From positions 450,001 to 514,000 of the forward strand of contig CALNXK010000185.1 of NCBI GenBank assembly GCA_942486035.1: a stretch of 64,000 nt of DNA. The letters run 5' to 3'. The notes under the pieces are model-generated. The model was not told where the DNA came from. It did not search any database and saw only the letters and a list, made by a program, of their open reading frames with translations. Made by a program: the position numbers and the translations under genes. Shown piece by piece: positions 55,901 through 59,440 of this stretch. Position 1 is the stretch's first letter, and every line of letters begins with the position of its first letter. Origin of the DNA: Porites lobata. Taxonomy: Eukaryota > Cnidaria > Anthozoa > Scleractinia > Poritidae.

Positions 55901-58783
55901 AGAAGAGCCAGGTACAAGGAACGATCCTTGCAGGAAAATTGATGTTGTTACAATAGGTGACGAGTGGGGCTCGAAGCATGGTGGCATGTCGACCATGAAC
56001 AGAGAAATTGCCATTAATATGGCAAGCCAACCTAATGTTAGTGTCACTTTCCTTATTGTGGGCGGTTCATGCAATATAGAGGAGCAGAAGGAAGCTGAAA
56101 GCAAGGGAGTTGAGCTTTTAGTAGCTGAAAACAATTCAGAAGAGTATTGCAAAATGATTCTAAATTTCTACCCGGAGAGAGATCTTGGAAGGTTAATTGT
56201 TGTGGGCCACGGCATGTTTGGAAAAGATGCGCAGAATATTCGCAACAAATGCGACTGTAAGTTGATGCATGTTTTGCACACTCCCAGCTTAAGCCTAGGG
56301 ATGCAGAAAACCGATGACTTGGCGATTCGCAAAGGAGAAGAGAAAGATGCTGCTGAATTGGACATGTGCAAAGCGGCTGATCTTGTCATGGCAATTGGCC
56401 CCTTATTGAGGAATGAAGGTACCCGATCACTAAGTTGGACCGGAAAAATGGTCATCGAGTTTACTCCAGGCATACTTGAGGAATTTAAAGACATCGAACG
56501 CTCAGCAACAGAGTTAGACGATTTCAAAGTCATTTTGGTCGGTCGTGATGACGTTAATGACTTTGAGGCAAAGGGATACGACATTGCAGCCAAAGCATTT
56601 GCTGACGGTGAGCTGAAAAATAAACCATATAAACTTCTTTTTGTTGGAGCAAGCGAAAAAAGTCAGGGAGGAAAGAAAATAAAAGAATCCTTCCGTGATT
56701 GGGGAATGAGTGATGCCCAATTGGAAGTAAAACGGTTTGCTAGCAGAAAGGAACTGAAAGAAGAGTTTAGAATAGCCGATCTTGCTATAATTCCATCCAG
56801 AGTGGAAGGGTTCGGCCTGGTTGGTCTAGAAGCTTTGTCTGCCGGATTGCCTCTTCTCGTAAGCTCTCAGACTGGATTTGCTAAGGCATTAGAAAAGGTG
56901 GAATTTGGTGACTTAGTCATAGTCAGAAAATTCGAGGATCCGGCCGAATGGGCTAAGAGAATTGCAGATGTTCAAAGAAAGAATAAAGCTATGCGTCTTC
57001 GAGAGATCCAATATCTTCGAAAAGAGTATGAAAAAATGTACAGTTGGAATAGAGAGTGCCAAAAGGTTGCAACAAAGATGGCTAGCGTGATCTTTGGTAA
57101 GTCTTTCTTAAATGTTCCTTTCATGTGTGCATGGAGATAGATTTCCTACTTATTATTTTTTTCACCGAATTTCACCTAATTTTGTTTAAACCCTATCTTG
57201 CCCAGTGGGGTATGGGCGGGTGAATGGGTGTCTGCGAGTGTTAACCCTCGGACGTACAAGGTTGCTACCCATCCCTCTTAGGTTTTTCTGATTTTTTTCC
57301 TAGACGATAAAACATCAGCAACTGACGCTTTCAGAAGCTGTTCGTTTATTCCTGGCGCGCATTTTGAGACAAGTTCAGTAATGGTCAATTTTCTATGGTT
57401 ACGAGATAATAACTCATATGACGTCATCAGTAGCAAGTGGTCAAGCCAATTTTGAATAAAAGTACACGTTTTTTCAACTCCTTTCAACAATAAAAGTAAC
57501 TCTCGTGGCTAAAATTATACAAAGGGCTATTTATGTGTTATTATTCATGTCTAGCACACAAAATTAACGTTTCTCGTGGGTCTCTGATTTCTGATTCTTG
57601 GTAAAATCCAAGATGGCGCCCAAGATGGCCACTATTGTTGGTGACGTCACAGGCCTCCAGCAGCGCCACCACCCATAAAATATACCTCATCTTGTTAAGA
57701 AGGCTTTCCACTGAAGACAAAATCGTTTCGAAATACTGCAAGATATCAAAAACTCTGGGGAGGGGTTCCATCCCCCCCCGTACCACGGTGAGGGTATGAA
57801 TTTGCGTGTGGGGCCGAGGGTTCAGATAAACCCTGTAAGAAAAATCAACTGTTTGTTACTGAGGTATGCTCGTAATATCTTAGGAGAATTAAGTTACCCA
57901 AATTTGGACGTCCGAGCCAAAAGAGAATTGCTGAGAATCGAAAATAAAAATCTGATTCAACTAATGTTATGTCGAAATATCGGGGTTAATTGGTATCAGA
58001 GGCTTTTAGTGAACTACTGCATGCAGACGACGCTATAAACCCTACAAACTGTAATCAAACATCATTGCCCAGTGAAAGAGGTAGTGTAGAATAAGGGAAG
58101 GGGTCCAATCACTAGTAGCCTCCCACGCAGGCGTTTTTAGGGGAGCTCGTTTTTCATCCCTCCCCACAAACGCCTGCTCAGCCGGAAACAACATTCCTTT
58201 CCCATTGTTTTATTTGCGTGGTAAGAGACCAATAAACAGTTGTGCAATAAAGTGTTGAAAGGCTAAACGCGACTAAAACGTGACCCTAAAGTTACCGTTT
58301 TCCTTCTTTTCTTTCCTTCCTTAAGGTTATGAAGTACATGGAGTATTCTAAAATTTGATTAAATCTTGTTTTCGCCGCTCTGAATCTAACATTTTTTGGA
58401 GGTTAGAAAGTTTTTCCAGTGTTTCATGCAGATCGAGTAATTATCAGATTACCTTGCGGGGAAGGTCAACTTTCCAGAATTTGGAAAGTACAATGTGATT
58501 GGCTAAGGATGGGAAAGGAATGTTGCCTTCGGTTGAGCAGGCGTTTGTGGGGAGGGATGAAAAACGAGCTCCCCTAAAAACGCCTGCGTGGAAGGCTAAA
58601 TCACTAGAGCCTTTTCGACTTTTGTTTTTAAGATTCTATTTCATATAAAAATTCTTAGCAATGCTTTGTTCCTATGGATCTTATCTTAGAAGAACCTTCA
58701 TCAAAGTTTGTACATCTTTTCATTTAGATCATGATGATGACGATATTGAAGAGAGAGATGCAGATGGTGATGAAACTTCTTAA
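728..58783 (+). CDS. TRADD-N / LRR / ZU5-ZU5-UPA / glycosyltransferase fusion gene (PIDD1-like core), 5' partial, spliced
   Basis: Gene model assembled from exons 728-1162, 11211-11954, 13665-13716, 19765-20114, 21263-21507, 22013-22290, 25096-25416, 28475-28625, 55857-57096 and 58728-58783. Intron phases in order are 1,1,2,1,0,2,2,0,1, and every acceptor fits its donor. The spliced sequence is open for 1,289 residues (counted from the first complete codon at 730) and then stops. Family knowledge: LRR-ZU5-ZU5-UPA-death domain is the plan of PIDD1, a scaffold for caspase-2 and NF-kB signalling; TRADD-N domains occur in metazoan and bacterial immune proteins. Inference: an intracellular immune or stress sensor whose output domain is a GT-B glycosyltransferase instead of a death domain. 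There is no membrane segment or signal peptide in the visible part. The first exon(s) and start codon lie upstream. The large introns (10 kb after exon 1, 27 kb before the GT exon) are where the model could instead be two or three genes. Confidence 0.68.
1228..1482 (-). pseudogene. Penelope-like retroelement RT fragment
   Basis: The minus-strand frame contains IVIKKADKGTTTVIMNKND followed by QVQLDDRQNYTAL. This matches the conserved opening of Penelope-like reverse transcriptases (the xIIxxADKGxxxVVxxxxxY block and the following QLxDxxxY). Only about 85 codons remain. The catalytic palm and the GIY-YIG endonuclease are missing. It lies just after the TRADD-N exon, on the other strand. Confidence 0.65.
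1495..2445. other. Intron sequence; short TCTGG tandem and an isolated minisatellite unit
   Basis: A run of four TCTGG-type 5-mers lies at about 1525-1552. At 2069-2092 a single copy of the 18-bp unit found in the minisatellite downstream stands alone (CCTCAAGTAAGCAAAGCATC). The rest is not recognised. Confidence 0.5.
2446..3333. repeat. 18-bp minisatellite, block 1 (about 49 units)
   Basis: Tandem copies of AAGCAAAGCACCTCAAGT with substitutions mainly at the CACCTC/TATCGC/CTTC positions and a few units shortened. Because 18 is a multiple of 3, whole reading frames stay open: Ser-Lys-Ala-Pro-Gln-Val repeats on + and Leu-Leu-Glu-Val-Leu-Cys or Ala-Tyr-Leu-Arg-Cys-Phe repeats on -. These are not taken as genes. 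Confidence 0.95.
3334..3731. mobile_element. MITE inside the minisatellite, with 6-bp target duplication
   Basis: A 398-bp insert with imperfect terminal inverted repeats: left CAGGGACACCCAACGACAAT, right end the reverse complement of CAGGGGCACCCAACGAGAAT. AAAGCA occurs directly before and directly after it, and the minisatellite unit continues in phase if one AAAGCA is removed. It holds no coding sequence. Superfamily not assigned. Confidence 0.85.
3732..4636. repeat. 18-bp minisatellite, block 2 (about 50 units)
   Basis: Same unit as block 1. Between about 3870 and 4160 a 36-bp higher-order unit is repeated about eight times nearly without change (an AAGTATCGCAAGC unit alternating with an AAAGCACCTCAAG unit), a sign of recent expansion. 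Around 4310-4370 another local variant (CAAGCTAGCAAAGCATCT) is repeated four times. Confidence 0.95.
4640..5275. other. Intron sequence with a short dispersed repeat
   Basis: At 5085-5185 the phrase AAAGTCCTTGAATTT recurs three times in slightly different form, as in a widespread animal repeat of unknown nature. No coding sequence seen. Confidence 0.45.
5276..6298. mobile_element. Non-autonomous element with perfect 51-bp inverted repeats
   Basis: 5276-5326 and 6248-6298 are exact reverse complements over 51 bp (start GTTGAGGCCTCAAATGTAAT). Next to the left arm the motif CCTAAATGTAATAA is repeated in tandem up to about 5430. The 1-kb interior has no recognisable protein. A foldback element abuts its right end. 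Confidence 0.75.
6302..6462. mobile_element. Short foldback MITE
   Basis: Nearly complete palindrome: GTTACACGAGACGATTCGCA at the left pairs with the right end GCGAATCGTCCCGAGTAAC. The inner arms carry the phrase CAACACAGCGTTGCAACATTG and its complement. About 160 bp, no coding capacity. Confidence 0.85.
7857..7946. repeat. (ATT)n microsatellite
   Basis: About 30 uninterrupted ATT units. On the minus strand it reads as poly-asparagine inside a 122-codon frame, which is not taken as a gene. Confidence 0.98.
8880..9715. repeat. Pair of about 250-bp direct repeats
   Basis: 8880-9130 and 9462-9715 share long stretches, for example GCTGCACCTTCGTCGCTCAG and CCAATTTTGTGGATCAAAC, in the same orientation about 580 bp apart. 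They lie inside the 4.1-kb foldback element. Confidence 0.85.
10936..11210. other. End of intron 1, nothing recognised
   Basis: AT-rich sequence leading to the LRR-exon acceptor. No repeat or coding signal seen. Confidence 0.4.
11211..11954 (+). CDS. Exon: leucine-rich repeat domain
   Basis: Acceptor TTTATTTAG precedes 11211 and donor TCAG|GTAAGC follows 11954; entry needs phase 1 and exit is phase 1. A single exon carries seven to eight 23-residue LRRs of the form LxxLxLxxNxLxxLPxxI (for example NNLTKLPDNIGDL, NKLTKLPTSVRKL, NRLSELPTNFKHL), ending with a C-terminal half repeat. This regular LP-type LRR is the class found in PIDD1, SHOC2 and LRRIQ proteins. LRRs are ligand or partner platforms. 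An ATG at 11249 could start a shorter protein, but the frame is open through the acceptor and joins exon 728-1162, so I prefer an internal exon. Alternative: 11249 is the true start and the TRADD-N exon belongs to another gene. Confidence 0.9.
12143..12177 (+). other. Possible alternative terminal exon after the LRR exon
   Basis: Acceptor TTTTCCTGTTTCAG ends at 12142 with a good pyrimidine tract. Joined to the LRR exon in phase 1 it gives DEEGAVSVKFA and stop (12175-12177). Use of this exon would yield a short TRADD-N/LRR protein without ZU5 or glycosyltransferase. It could equally be a chance acceptor. Confidence 0.25.
12199..12410. mobile_element. MITE with inverted ends
   Basis: Left end AGGTTATGTTCACACAATAC is answered by the right end GCTAGTGCGAACATAGCCT in reverse complement. 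About 212 bp, no coding capacity. Confidence 0.7.
12411..13664. other. Intron sequence, no gene recognised
   Basis: No open frame with family features and no clear repeat. Frames at 12589-12945 and 12726-12929 overlap on opposite strands and look like chance. Confidence 0.4.
13665..13716 (+). CDS. Small linker exon
   Basis: 52 bp between acceptor TTCTTTCAG (ending 13664) and donor TTTGT|GTAAGT (13717). Read from phase 1 it encodes DSMHQEQHPGEDRKAVF and leaves phase 2, exactly what the next exon at 19765 needs. It carries no domain; it bridges the LRRs and the first ZU5. Without it the LRR exon (phase 1) would not fit the acceptor at 19765 unless the tandem acceptor ACAGAG is used two bases further on. 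It was found from splice signals and phase, so it is a prediction. Confidence 0.6.
13821..14490. mobile_element. Foldback element interrupted by a second MITE
   Basis: Left arm 13821-13930 pairs with 13998-14092 plus 14460-14490. The outermost part (AACAGCCGACAT against ATGTCGGCTGTT) is separated from the rest of the right arm by the insert 14093-14459, so the insert came later. Confidence 0.8.
14093..14459. mobile_element. MITE nested in the foldback element
   Basis: Terminal inverted repeats AGGGAGCTTAAGCAACGAC / GTCGTTGTTGCTTAAGCTCCCT; AAT precedes (14090-14092) and follows (14460-14462) it, a likely 3-bp target duplication. Removing insert and one AAT restores the arm of the surrounding element. 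Confidence 0.85.
14692..15174. mobile_element. MITE rich in CCGGAT motifs
   Basis: Left end CCCCTTCCACACGCATCCGG pairs with the right end CCGGATACGTGTGGAGGGG. Inside, TATCCGGAT-type words occur again and again. 483 bp, no protein. Confidence 0.8.
15328..15540. mobile_element. Foldback MITE
   Basis: Left arm (GGGCAACAAAAACGTTCAAC) and right arm are reverse complements for about 95 bp each around a short centre near 15425. No protein. Confidence 0.8.
15971..17321. mobile_element. Inverted-repeat element, family GCCTGAATTTCATCC, copy A
   Basis: Starts GCCTGAATTTCATCCGATTA and ends with the reverse complement (AATCGAATGAAATTCAGGC). The ends carry GACCGGCCGTT and GTGACGTCAC words. Further copies lie at 53966-54075 and 54975-55230. 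Another MITE is nested at 16708-17167. No transposase seen. Confidence 0.8.
16708..17167. mobile_element. MITE with GGGCGCTTATT repeats, nested
   Basis: Terminal inverted repeats TACCGTATTTATT / AATAAATACGGTA. Internally GGGCGCTTATTCGAGG-like words are repeated about eight times in direct orientation. A G-rich run (GGGTGGGGTGGGGT) lies at about 17030-17055. Confidence 0.8.
17590..19258 (+). pseudogene. Decayed LINE (CR1/Jockey-like), frameshifted and internally deleted
   Basis: 17572-18210 encodes the C-terminal end of the AP endonuclease and the linker (LDLLITREMDTLIS; later APWFSDGLQELNRVKRRLE). Near 18335-18490 follows an RT fragment in another frame (QGSGLGPLLFSLYI, then MYAEDTQLY, where the usual YADD reads YAED). 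18563-18960 and 18989-19183 hold the RT thumb and C-terminal part (NWGYCNSLLYGIP; SLNGLAPVYIDELL; YSAPKLWNQLP) across frameshifts. The first part of the RT is missing. An ATT-rich tail follows. Dead copy inside intron 3. Confidence 0.85.
19305..19360. repeat. ATT/AAT microsatellite at the LINE 3' end
   Basis: About 40 bp of ATT units followed directly by AAT units, so it is also a small palindrome. Probably the 3' tail of the LINE. Confidence 0.85.
19765..20114 (+). CDS. Exon: first ZU5 domain, N-terminal part
   Basis: Acceptor TATATACAG ends at 19764 and donor TTCAG|GTAAAA follows 20114; enters in phase 2 and leaves in phase 1. It encodes about 116 residues of beta-rich sequence with the ZU5 layout: a hydrophobic opening (CYEDVGVCVVSP), FQLQGPTIGSALL, and the later KVKVALRYSCPDLRGYEVVI strands. 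ZU5 domains occur in ankyrins, UNC5, ZO-1 and PIDD1 and pack with UPA. In PIDD1 the first ZU5 directly follows the LRRs, as here. ZU5 is weakly conserved, so the call rests on fold-like pattern plus gene order. Confidence 0.72.
20420..20569. mobile_element. Foldback MITE
   Basis: AATAGCATGATTTGTAGTGA at the left pairs with the right end TCACTACAAATCATGCTATT. Arms about 60 bp. Lies between the two ZU5 exons. Confidence 0.8.
20570..21262. other. Intron sequence, possible degenerate element
   Basis: Contains GGCCACCCTCGC near 20862 and GCCACCTTAA near 21168, perhaps ends of a degraded element. No coding sequence. Confidence 0.35.
21263..21507 (+). CDS. Exon: end of first ZU5 and start of second ZU5
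   Basis: Acceptor GATTACAG ends at 21262; donor GTAAAG|GTATTT follows 21507; enters phase 1 and leaves phase 0. The first part (WMYPFAEAEISDITDCSLF) corresponds to the C-terminal strand of ZU5-A, where PIDD1 has its first HFS cleavage site; here the residues are Asp-Cys-Ser (Ser codon 21346-21348), so that site looks degenerate. The second part (FNCTVTEFPGVSVTVPESCV) is a typical start of a new ZU5 with the VPESCV strand. Confidence 0.75.
21590..21860. repeat. Partial copy of the foldback family at 60.3-61.4 kb
   Basis: Shares AAGGTGGCTCGA at the start and TAGCAACGAAATGGCGTCAT then CAGCCGTATTTC with the arms of the element at 60283-61340. Only one arm is present. Confidence 0.6.
22013..22290 (+). 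CDS. Exon: second ZU5 with His-Phe-Ser self-cleavage motif
   Basis: Acceptor CAATAG ends at 22012 (a second AG six bases on would drop two codons); donor CGAT|GTAAGT follows 22290; enters phase 0 and leaves phase 2. The residues include VTLTQHATITIPFTL, a ZU5 core strand pair, and the end VTFQVSHFSM. His-Phe-Ser (codons 22280-22288) is the autoproteolysis motif of PIDD1 and of the ZU5-UPA FIIND of NLRP1 and CARD8, where the chain breaks before the Ser. The residues just before HFS form a beta strand, as in those proteins. Cleavage would separate the TRADD-N/LRR/ZU5 half from the UPA/glycosyltransferase half. Confidence 0.8.
22299..22516. mobile_element. Foldback MITE next to a splice donor
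   Basis: AATAGCCCCTATGCATGATTACGTCA against TGACGTAAACATGCATAAGGGCTATT. It begins only 9 bp after the donor of the HFS exon. Confidence 0.8.
23091..23302. mobile_element. MITE with AAGACGCGTCTT palindromes
   Basis: Ends TAGGGCCATTTATACGAGG / CCTCGTATAAATGGCCCTA. Inside, the 12-bp palindrome AAGACGCGTCTT and close variants occur four times. TA-type target likely. Confidence 0.85.
23303..25095. other. Intron 6 remainder, no gene recognised
   Basis: No protein family recognised. The frame 24535-24732 has no acceptor/donor pair that fits the neighbouring exons (22290 joins 25096 directly). No clear repeat seen. Confidence 0.4.
25096..25416 (+). CDS. Exon: UPA-like module, first part
   Basis: Acceptor TTTGTGCAG ends at 25095; donor ATAAA|GTAAGA follows 25416; phase 2 in and out. 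The first base completes the Met codon split after HFS, so the protein reads HFSMFWPWFFY, similar to the aromatic run that follows the second cleavage serine in PIDD1. The rest has strands and short helices (VKLEAWLCQ, LALILCCYPEGEE, VLFFSLVSL) as expected for UPA, the domain that follows ZU5 in UNC5, PIDD1 and ankyrins. UPA diverges strongly, so the assignment is mainly positional. Confidence 0.65.
25417..27397. other. Intron 7 sequence with a weak inverted pair
   Basis: A TC-rich run lies at about 25467-25500. GACCGTGCACAACG (about 26419) and its complement near 26524, and CAGGCGCGGATCTAG (26540) with GGATCCGCGCCTGG (26877), form nested inverted pairs, probably a degraded MITE. A similar GATCCGCGCCTGG end occurs at about 61671. 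No gene. Confidence 0.45.
27398..28221. mobile_element. Inverted-repeat element with CCCCCGGG-rich arms
   Basis: Ends AATGCATCTGTCAATTCCAGCT / AGCTGGAATTGACTGATGCATT. Just inside are runs such as CCCCCGGGCAAACCCCCGGG and their complements. The same terminal word (TGCATCAATCAATTCCAGCTGCGC) occurs at 55231-55254. Confidence 0.8.
28475..28625 (+). CDS. Exon: UPA-like module, last part
   Basis: Acceptor TTTAAACAG ends at 28474; donor CTGCCG|GTATGG follows 28625; enters phase 2 and leaves phase 0. It encodes 50 residues (VQAKKIMLPECKSDVIYVQP, then IEFFKRSEKGEKEIIRRM) that continue the beta-rich UPA. It sits between two large introns; a foldback element (27398-28221) ends about 250 bp upstream. 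Confidence 0.7.
28626..29598. other. Start of the 27-kb intron, nothing recognised
   Basis: AT-rich, no open frame with family features. AATTTCAAGAAA-like words recur at 29350-29400. Confidence 0.4.
29599..29743. mobile_element. Small Tigger/pogo-like MITE
   Basis: Starts CAGTGGAACCTCGATATAACGA after TA and ends with a degraded complement (CGTTAAATATCGCGGTTCC). These are ends of the pogo/Tigger type with TATAACGA words. Confidence 0.65.
29700..29900. repeat. Dispersed direct repeat, copy 1
   Basis: About 190 bp (from CAGTACCTTGCCCTTCGTTA to AGGAAGAAAGGGTAGGTT) recurs in the same orientation at 54285-54445, with small changes. Confidence 0.75.
30732..31017. mobile_element. Element E, copy 1 (left end of array)
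   Basis: 286-bp MITE-like unit starting ACAACCCCGGACAAAACTG and ending with the reverse complement TTTTGTCCGGGGTTGT; the right repeat has one extra G. Terminal repeats about 28 bp. Confidence 0.9.
31168..31488 (-). other. 106-codon frame in unit U (intact copy); coding status unknown
   Basis: ATG at 31488 opens a frame with an acidic Ser-rich middle (PPENDSSLSE) and a basic end (KRLRTRKPLK). The same frame is intact at 35079-35399, 36895-37215 and 40798-41118. In the second unit (33364-33582) an early stop cuts it. In the fifth (38809-39024) a two-base loss shifts it. No family recognised. Copies are too alike to show selection. Confidence 0.3.
31698..31855. repeat. GTTAAC-rich inverted repeat in unit U
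   Basis: CGGTTAACGACGGTTAACAA near 31740 is answered by CTGTTAACCGTTGTTAACCG-type sequence near 31820-31850; each side has three GTTAAC words. It recurs in every unit (for example 33790-33950 and 41328-41485). It could form a hairpin or be a cluster of binding sites. Confidence 0.8.
32830..33111. mobile_element. Element E, copy 2
   Basis: 282 bp, same ends as copy 1; differs mainly in the length of the C run near 32915 and one A in CTAAAACCAACG. Confidence 0.9.
40366..40647. mobile_element. Element E, copy 3
   Basis: 282 bp, same ends; C-run and A-run length changes and AAATAAGCAT for AAATAGGCAT. Confidence 0.9.
42458..42743. mobile_element. Element E, copy 4 (right end of array)
   Basis: 286 bp; matches copy 1 in all length variants (CCCCCTCCCCACCCCC, CTAAAAACC), so the two outermost copies resemble each other more than the inner ones. 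Confidence 0.9.
42780..42855. repeat. 14-bp tandem repeat
   Basis: Five copies of GCGACAACTCGGAA with small changes, and two more partial units at 42938-42962. Confidence 0.85.
42977..43050 (+). repeat. tRNA-derived sequence (SINE head or tRNA relic)
   Basis: TTAGCTCAGTAGGAAGAGC is a D-arm/A box; GTCGTGAGTTTAAACTCA stands where the T arm and B box should be, with the TTCGA core decayed. The acceptor stem does not pair, so it is not called a working tRNA. It marks the point where the BEL element breaks off. Confidence 0.6.
43051..43800 (-). pseudogene. BEL/Pao integrase core and C-terminal domain, truncated
   Basis: Minus-strand frame continuing the integrase after a frameshift in the 43745-43800 overlap. 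It shows the second Asp of the DDE triad (VVVSDNAKTF), the Glu in APWWGGFYERLVKSLK, then the region typical of BEL C-termini (LTPSHLIVGRR; HFWKRWRAEYL; DLVLVHDE). The frame leaves homology near 43050, where a tRNA-like sequence begins; the end of pol and the 3' LTR are missing. Dead copy. Confidence 0.9.
43745..46048 (-). pseudogene. BEL/Pao reverse transcriptase, RNase H and integrase N-terminus
   Basis: After an in-frame TGA (46049-46051) the same frame continues with the RT palm (DIEKAFLMV), the active site YVDDLTSG, RNase H (FCDASAKAYGAV; CWTDSKIAWYW) and the zinc-binding head of integrase (WRCHERVIHGG; CTVCKKF) and the first DDE Asp (YIGLDYFGPLF). Order and motifs are those of BEL/Pao pol. 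A frameshift near the 3' end separates it from the integrase core. Confidence 0.92.
46049..48391 (-). pseudogene. BEL/Pao gag and protease region
   Basis: Starts MAEELARKRPQ (ATG at 48391; an in-frame ATG 18 bp upstream is less likely). A coiled-coil stretch comes first, then the gag-like DUF1759 region (LELKKFDGDHSKW), zinc knuckles (CFVCLRKDHISRNC and CHNCKGRHHVSIC) and a retropepsin-like DUF1758 with DSGS in RIILDSGSQRTYL. The start of RT follows before the TGA at 46049-46051. In intact relatives gag and pol form one frame, so this single stop is a lesion. Confidence 0.92.
48392..48870 (-). other. Upstream of BEL gag; expected 5' leader/LTR zone
   Basis: The 5' LTR and primer-binding site should lie here, but with the 3' LTR missing there is no partner to align, so borders cannot be set. 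Confidence 0.3.
49022..50265. other. AT-rich intron sequence
   Basis: No gene. At about 50086-50115 a short piece (TACAGTATGTGGTCCTTGGTC) resembles the tail of the tRNA-derived repeat at 55240-55430. Confidence 0.4.
51340..51880. mobile_element. MITE with GGGCCTGTTTACATG ends
   Basis: Left end TAGGGCCTGTTTACATGGAG, right end the complement (TTATGTTAACAGGCCCTA). Inside, GGTGGGGTAACC and GGGGACCCC words are repeated in both orientations. 541 bp. Confidence 0.8.
52921..52990 (-). repeat. tRNA-derived repeat (SINE head)
   Basis: Minus strand: GTGGCACAGTTGGTTAGTGC is an A-box/D-arm and GAGTTCGATTCCCGG a B-box. No paired acceptor stem is apparent, so SINE rather than tRNA gene. Confidence 0.65.
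53966..54075. repeat. Inverted-repeat family GCCTGAATTTCATCC, copy B (one arm)
   Basis: Begins GCCTGAATTTCATCCGATTG and runs to the GTGACGTCATCACTAG word; the second arm is not adjacent. Confidence 0.7.
54285..54445. repeat. Dispersed direct repeat, copy 2
   Basis: Second copy of the repeat at 29700-29900; shares GGAAATTGTGCAGTTGTAAT and CTCCTCAGGAAGAAAGGGTA. Confidence 0.75.
54841..54933. mobile_element. Short foldback repeat
   Basis: GACTGCACTAGTCTGCTACAC pairs with GTGTAGCAGACTAGGACTGC around a 40-bp centre. Confidence 0.7.
54975..55230. mobile_element. Inverted-repeat family GCCTGAATTTCATCC, copy C
   Basis: Both halves present and short: GCCTGAATTTCATCCGACTG at the left, GCGGCATTAACGGCCGGTCG then CAGACGTTACTGAGGG at the right. 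A SINE-like sequence follows directly. Confidence 0.7.
55231..55430 (-). repeat. tRNA-derived SINE
   Basis: Minus strand: A box TTAGCTCAGTTAATAGGG and B box GGTTCGATTCC at 55357-55428, then a unique body (TACAGTATGTGGTCCTAGGTC) and an end near 55231. Lies about 430 bp before the glycosyltransferase exon. Confidence 0.75.
55857..57096 (+). CDS. Exon: GT-B glycosyltransferase domain (GT4-like)
   Basis: Acceptor TCTTTTGCAG ends at 55856; donor ATCTTTG|GTAAGT follows 57096; enters phase 0 and leaves phase 1. The 413 codons form an almost complete two-lobed GT-B domain. The N-terminal Rossmann lobe opens with KIDVVTIGDEWGSKHGGMS, whose Gly-Gly loop is typical of GT4 enzymes. The C-terminal lobe has FKVILVGRDD, YKLLFVGASE and the nucleotide-sugar-binding EGFGLVGLE, which matches the EX7E motif (Glu at 56805 and 56829, residues 1175 and 1183), followed by ALSAGLPLLVS. 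These enzymes move a sugar from a nucleotide donor; donor and acceptor cannot be told here. Coral models of this type are often labelled D-inositol-3-phosphate glycosyltransferase, but nothing here shows that substrate. The linker just before the domain (KQRQPEEPGTRND) is flexible. Confidence 0.9.
57141..58116. other. Start of last intron, nothing recognised
   Basis: No protein family or clear repeat. Small frames on both strands overlap and look like chance. Confidence 0.4.
58117..58598. mobile_element. MITE with 90-bp near-perfect inverted arms
   Basis: Left arm CCCACGCAGGCGTTTTTAGG to GCCTGCTCAGC pairs with the right arm ending CCTAAAAACGCCTGCGTGG. It ends about 130 bp before the last exon. 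Confidence 0.85.
58728..58783 (+). CDS. Terminal exon: acidic C-terminal tail
   Basis: Acceptor TTTCATTTAG ends at 58727. Entered in phase 1, it encodes DHDDDDIEERDADGDETS and then TAA at 58781-58783. The phase match to the glycosyltransferase exon and the immediate in-frame stop make it a good last exon. The strongly acidic tail has no recognised function. If this acceptor is not used, the glycosyltransferase exon would read on after 57096 to a stop at 57138-57140. Confidence 0.62.
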
Positions 58784-59188
58784 AATTGGAACTGTTTTTC
58801 ACTTGCTAACTAGGTTATTAGCTATTTCAATCAATTTAGGTTGCATTGCTTGCAAAAAGATGTTTAGGTTCTTTGAATGTTTTGTAAACCCAAACAAAGC
58901 ATTTAAAACAGCAGTAGTAAACGTCACTGCACTTTTGGCGGAAACGGGCGTTGCAACGAAACCTTAGGCCATCAGTAAGCATTTATTTAACGCAAATAGG
59001 CGAAGTGGAACAACTGATATCGACACGAAATATGTCAATTTTGTCGAAAATTGACTACAATGACATTGTTAGTCATCCAATCCCGGAATACCTACCAAAG
59101 CGCCCACAACCTGTCAAGTTGGCGCTGCAGGTTTCGTTCTTGGGCGCTGTGCGCATATGCCGGATCTAATCAAACTAGGATGGATGCC

Positions 59189-59194
59189 AATAAA
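59189..59194 (+). terminator. Candidate polyadenylation signal of the large gene
   Basis: AATAAA lies about 405 bp after the stop codon at 58783 and is the first canonical hexamer seen downstream. It would place the 3' end near 59210. No downstream GU-rich element was checked in detail, so this is a candidate only. Confidence 0.35.
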
Positions 59195-59440
59195 GGAACG
59201 CAGCAGTATAATGACTGGCCGTCCTATCTAAAGCTAGACATTTATAATCCAAAACGCACACGACAAAACGACGTTAAAAGTACCCATTGAGTCGGATACT
59301 TTCCAGGACATTTCCTCTAATGTTTTTAATTCGTAACCCTTTGCTGCAAGGAATTCTGTAGTTTTTAGTGATTTTAAAACTCAATTGAGGAGGTATCTGA
59401 TAAATAGGGTAAATGTACGTTTGTTTTGTTGATTTGTATA

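Noticed and set aside
56168..56593. 141-codon minus-strand frame
   Set aside because: Antisense shadow of the glycosyltransferase exon.
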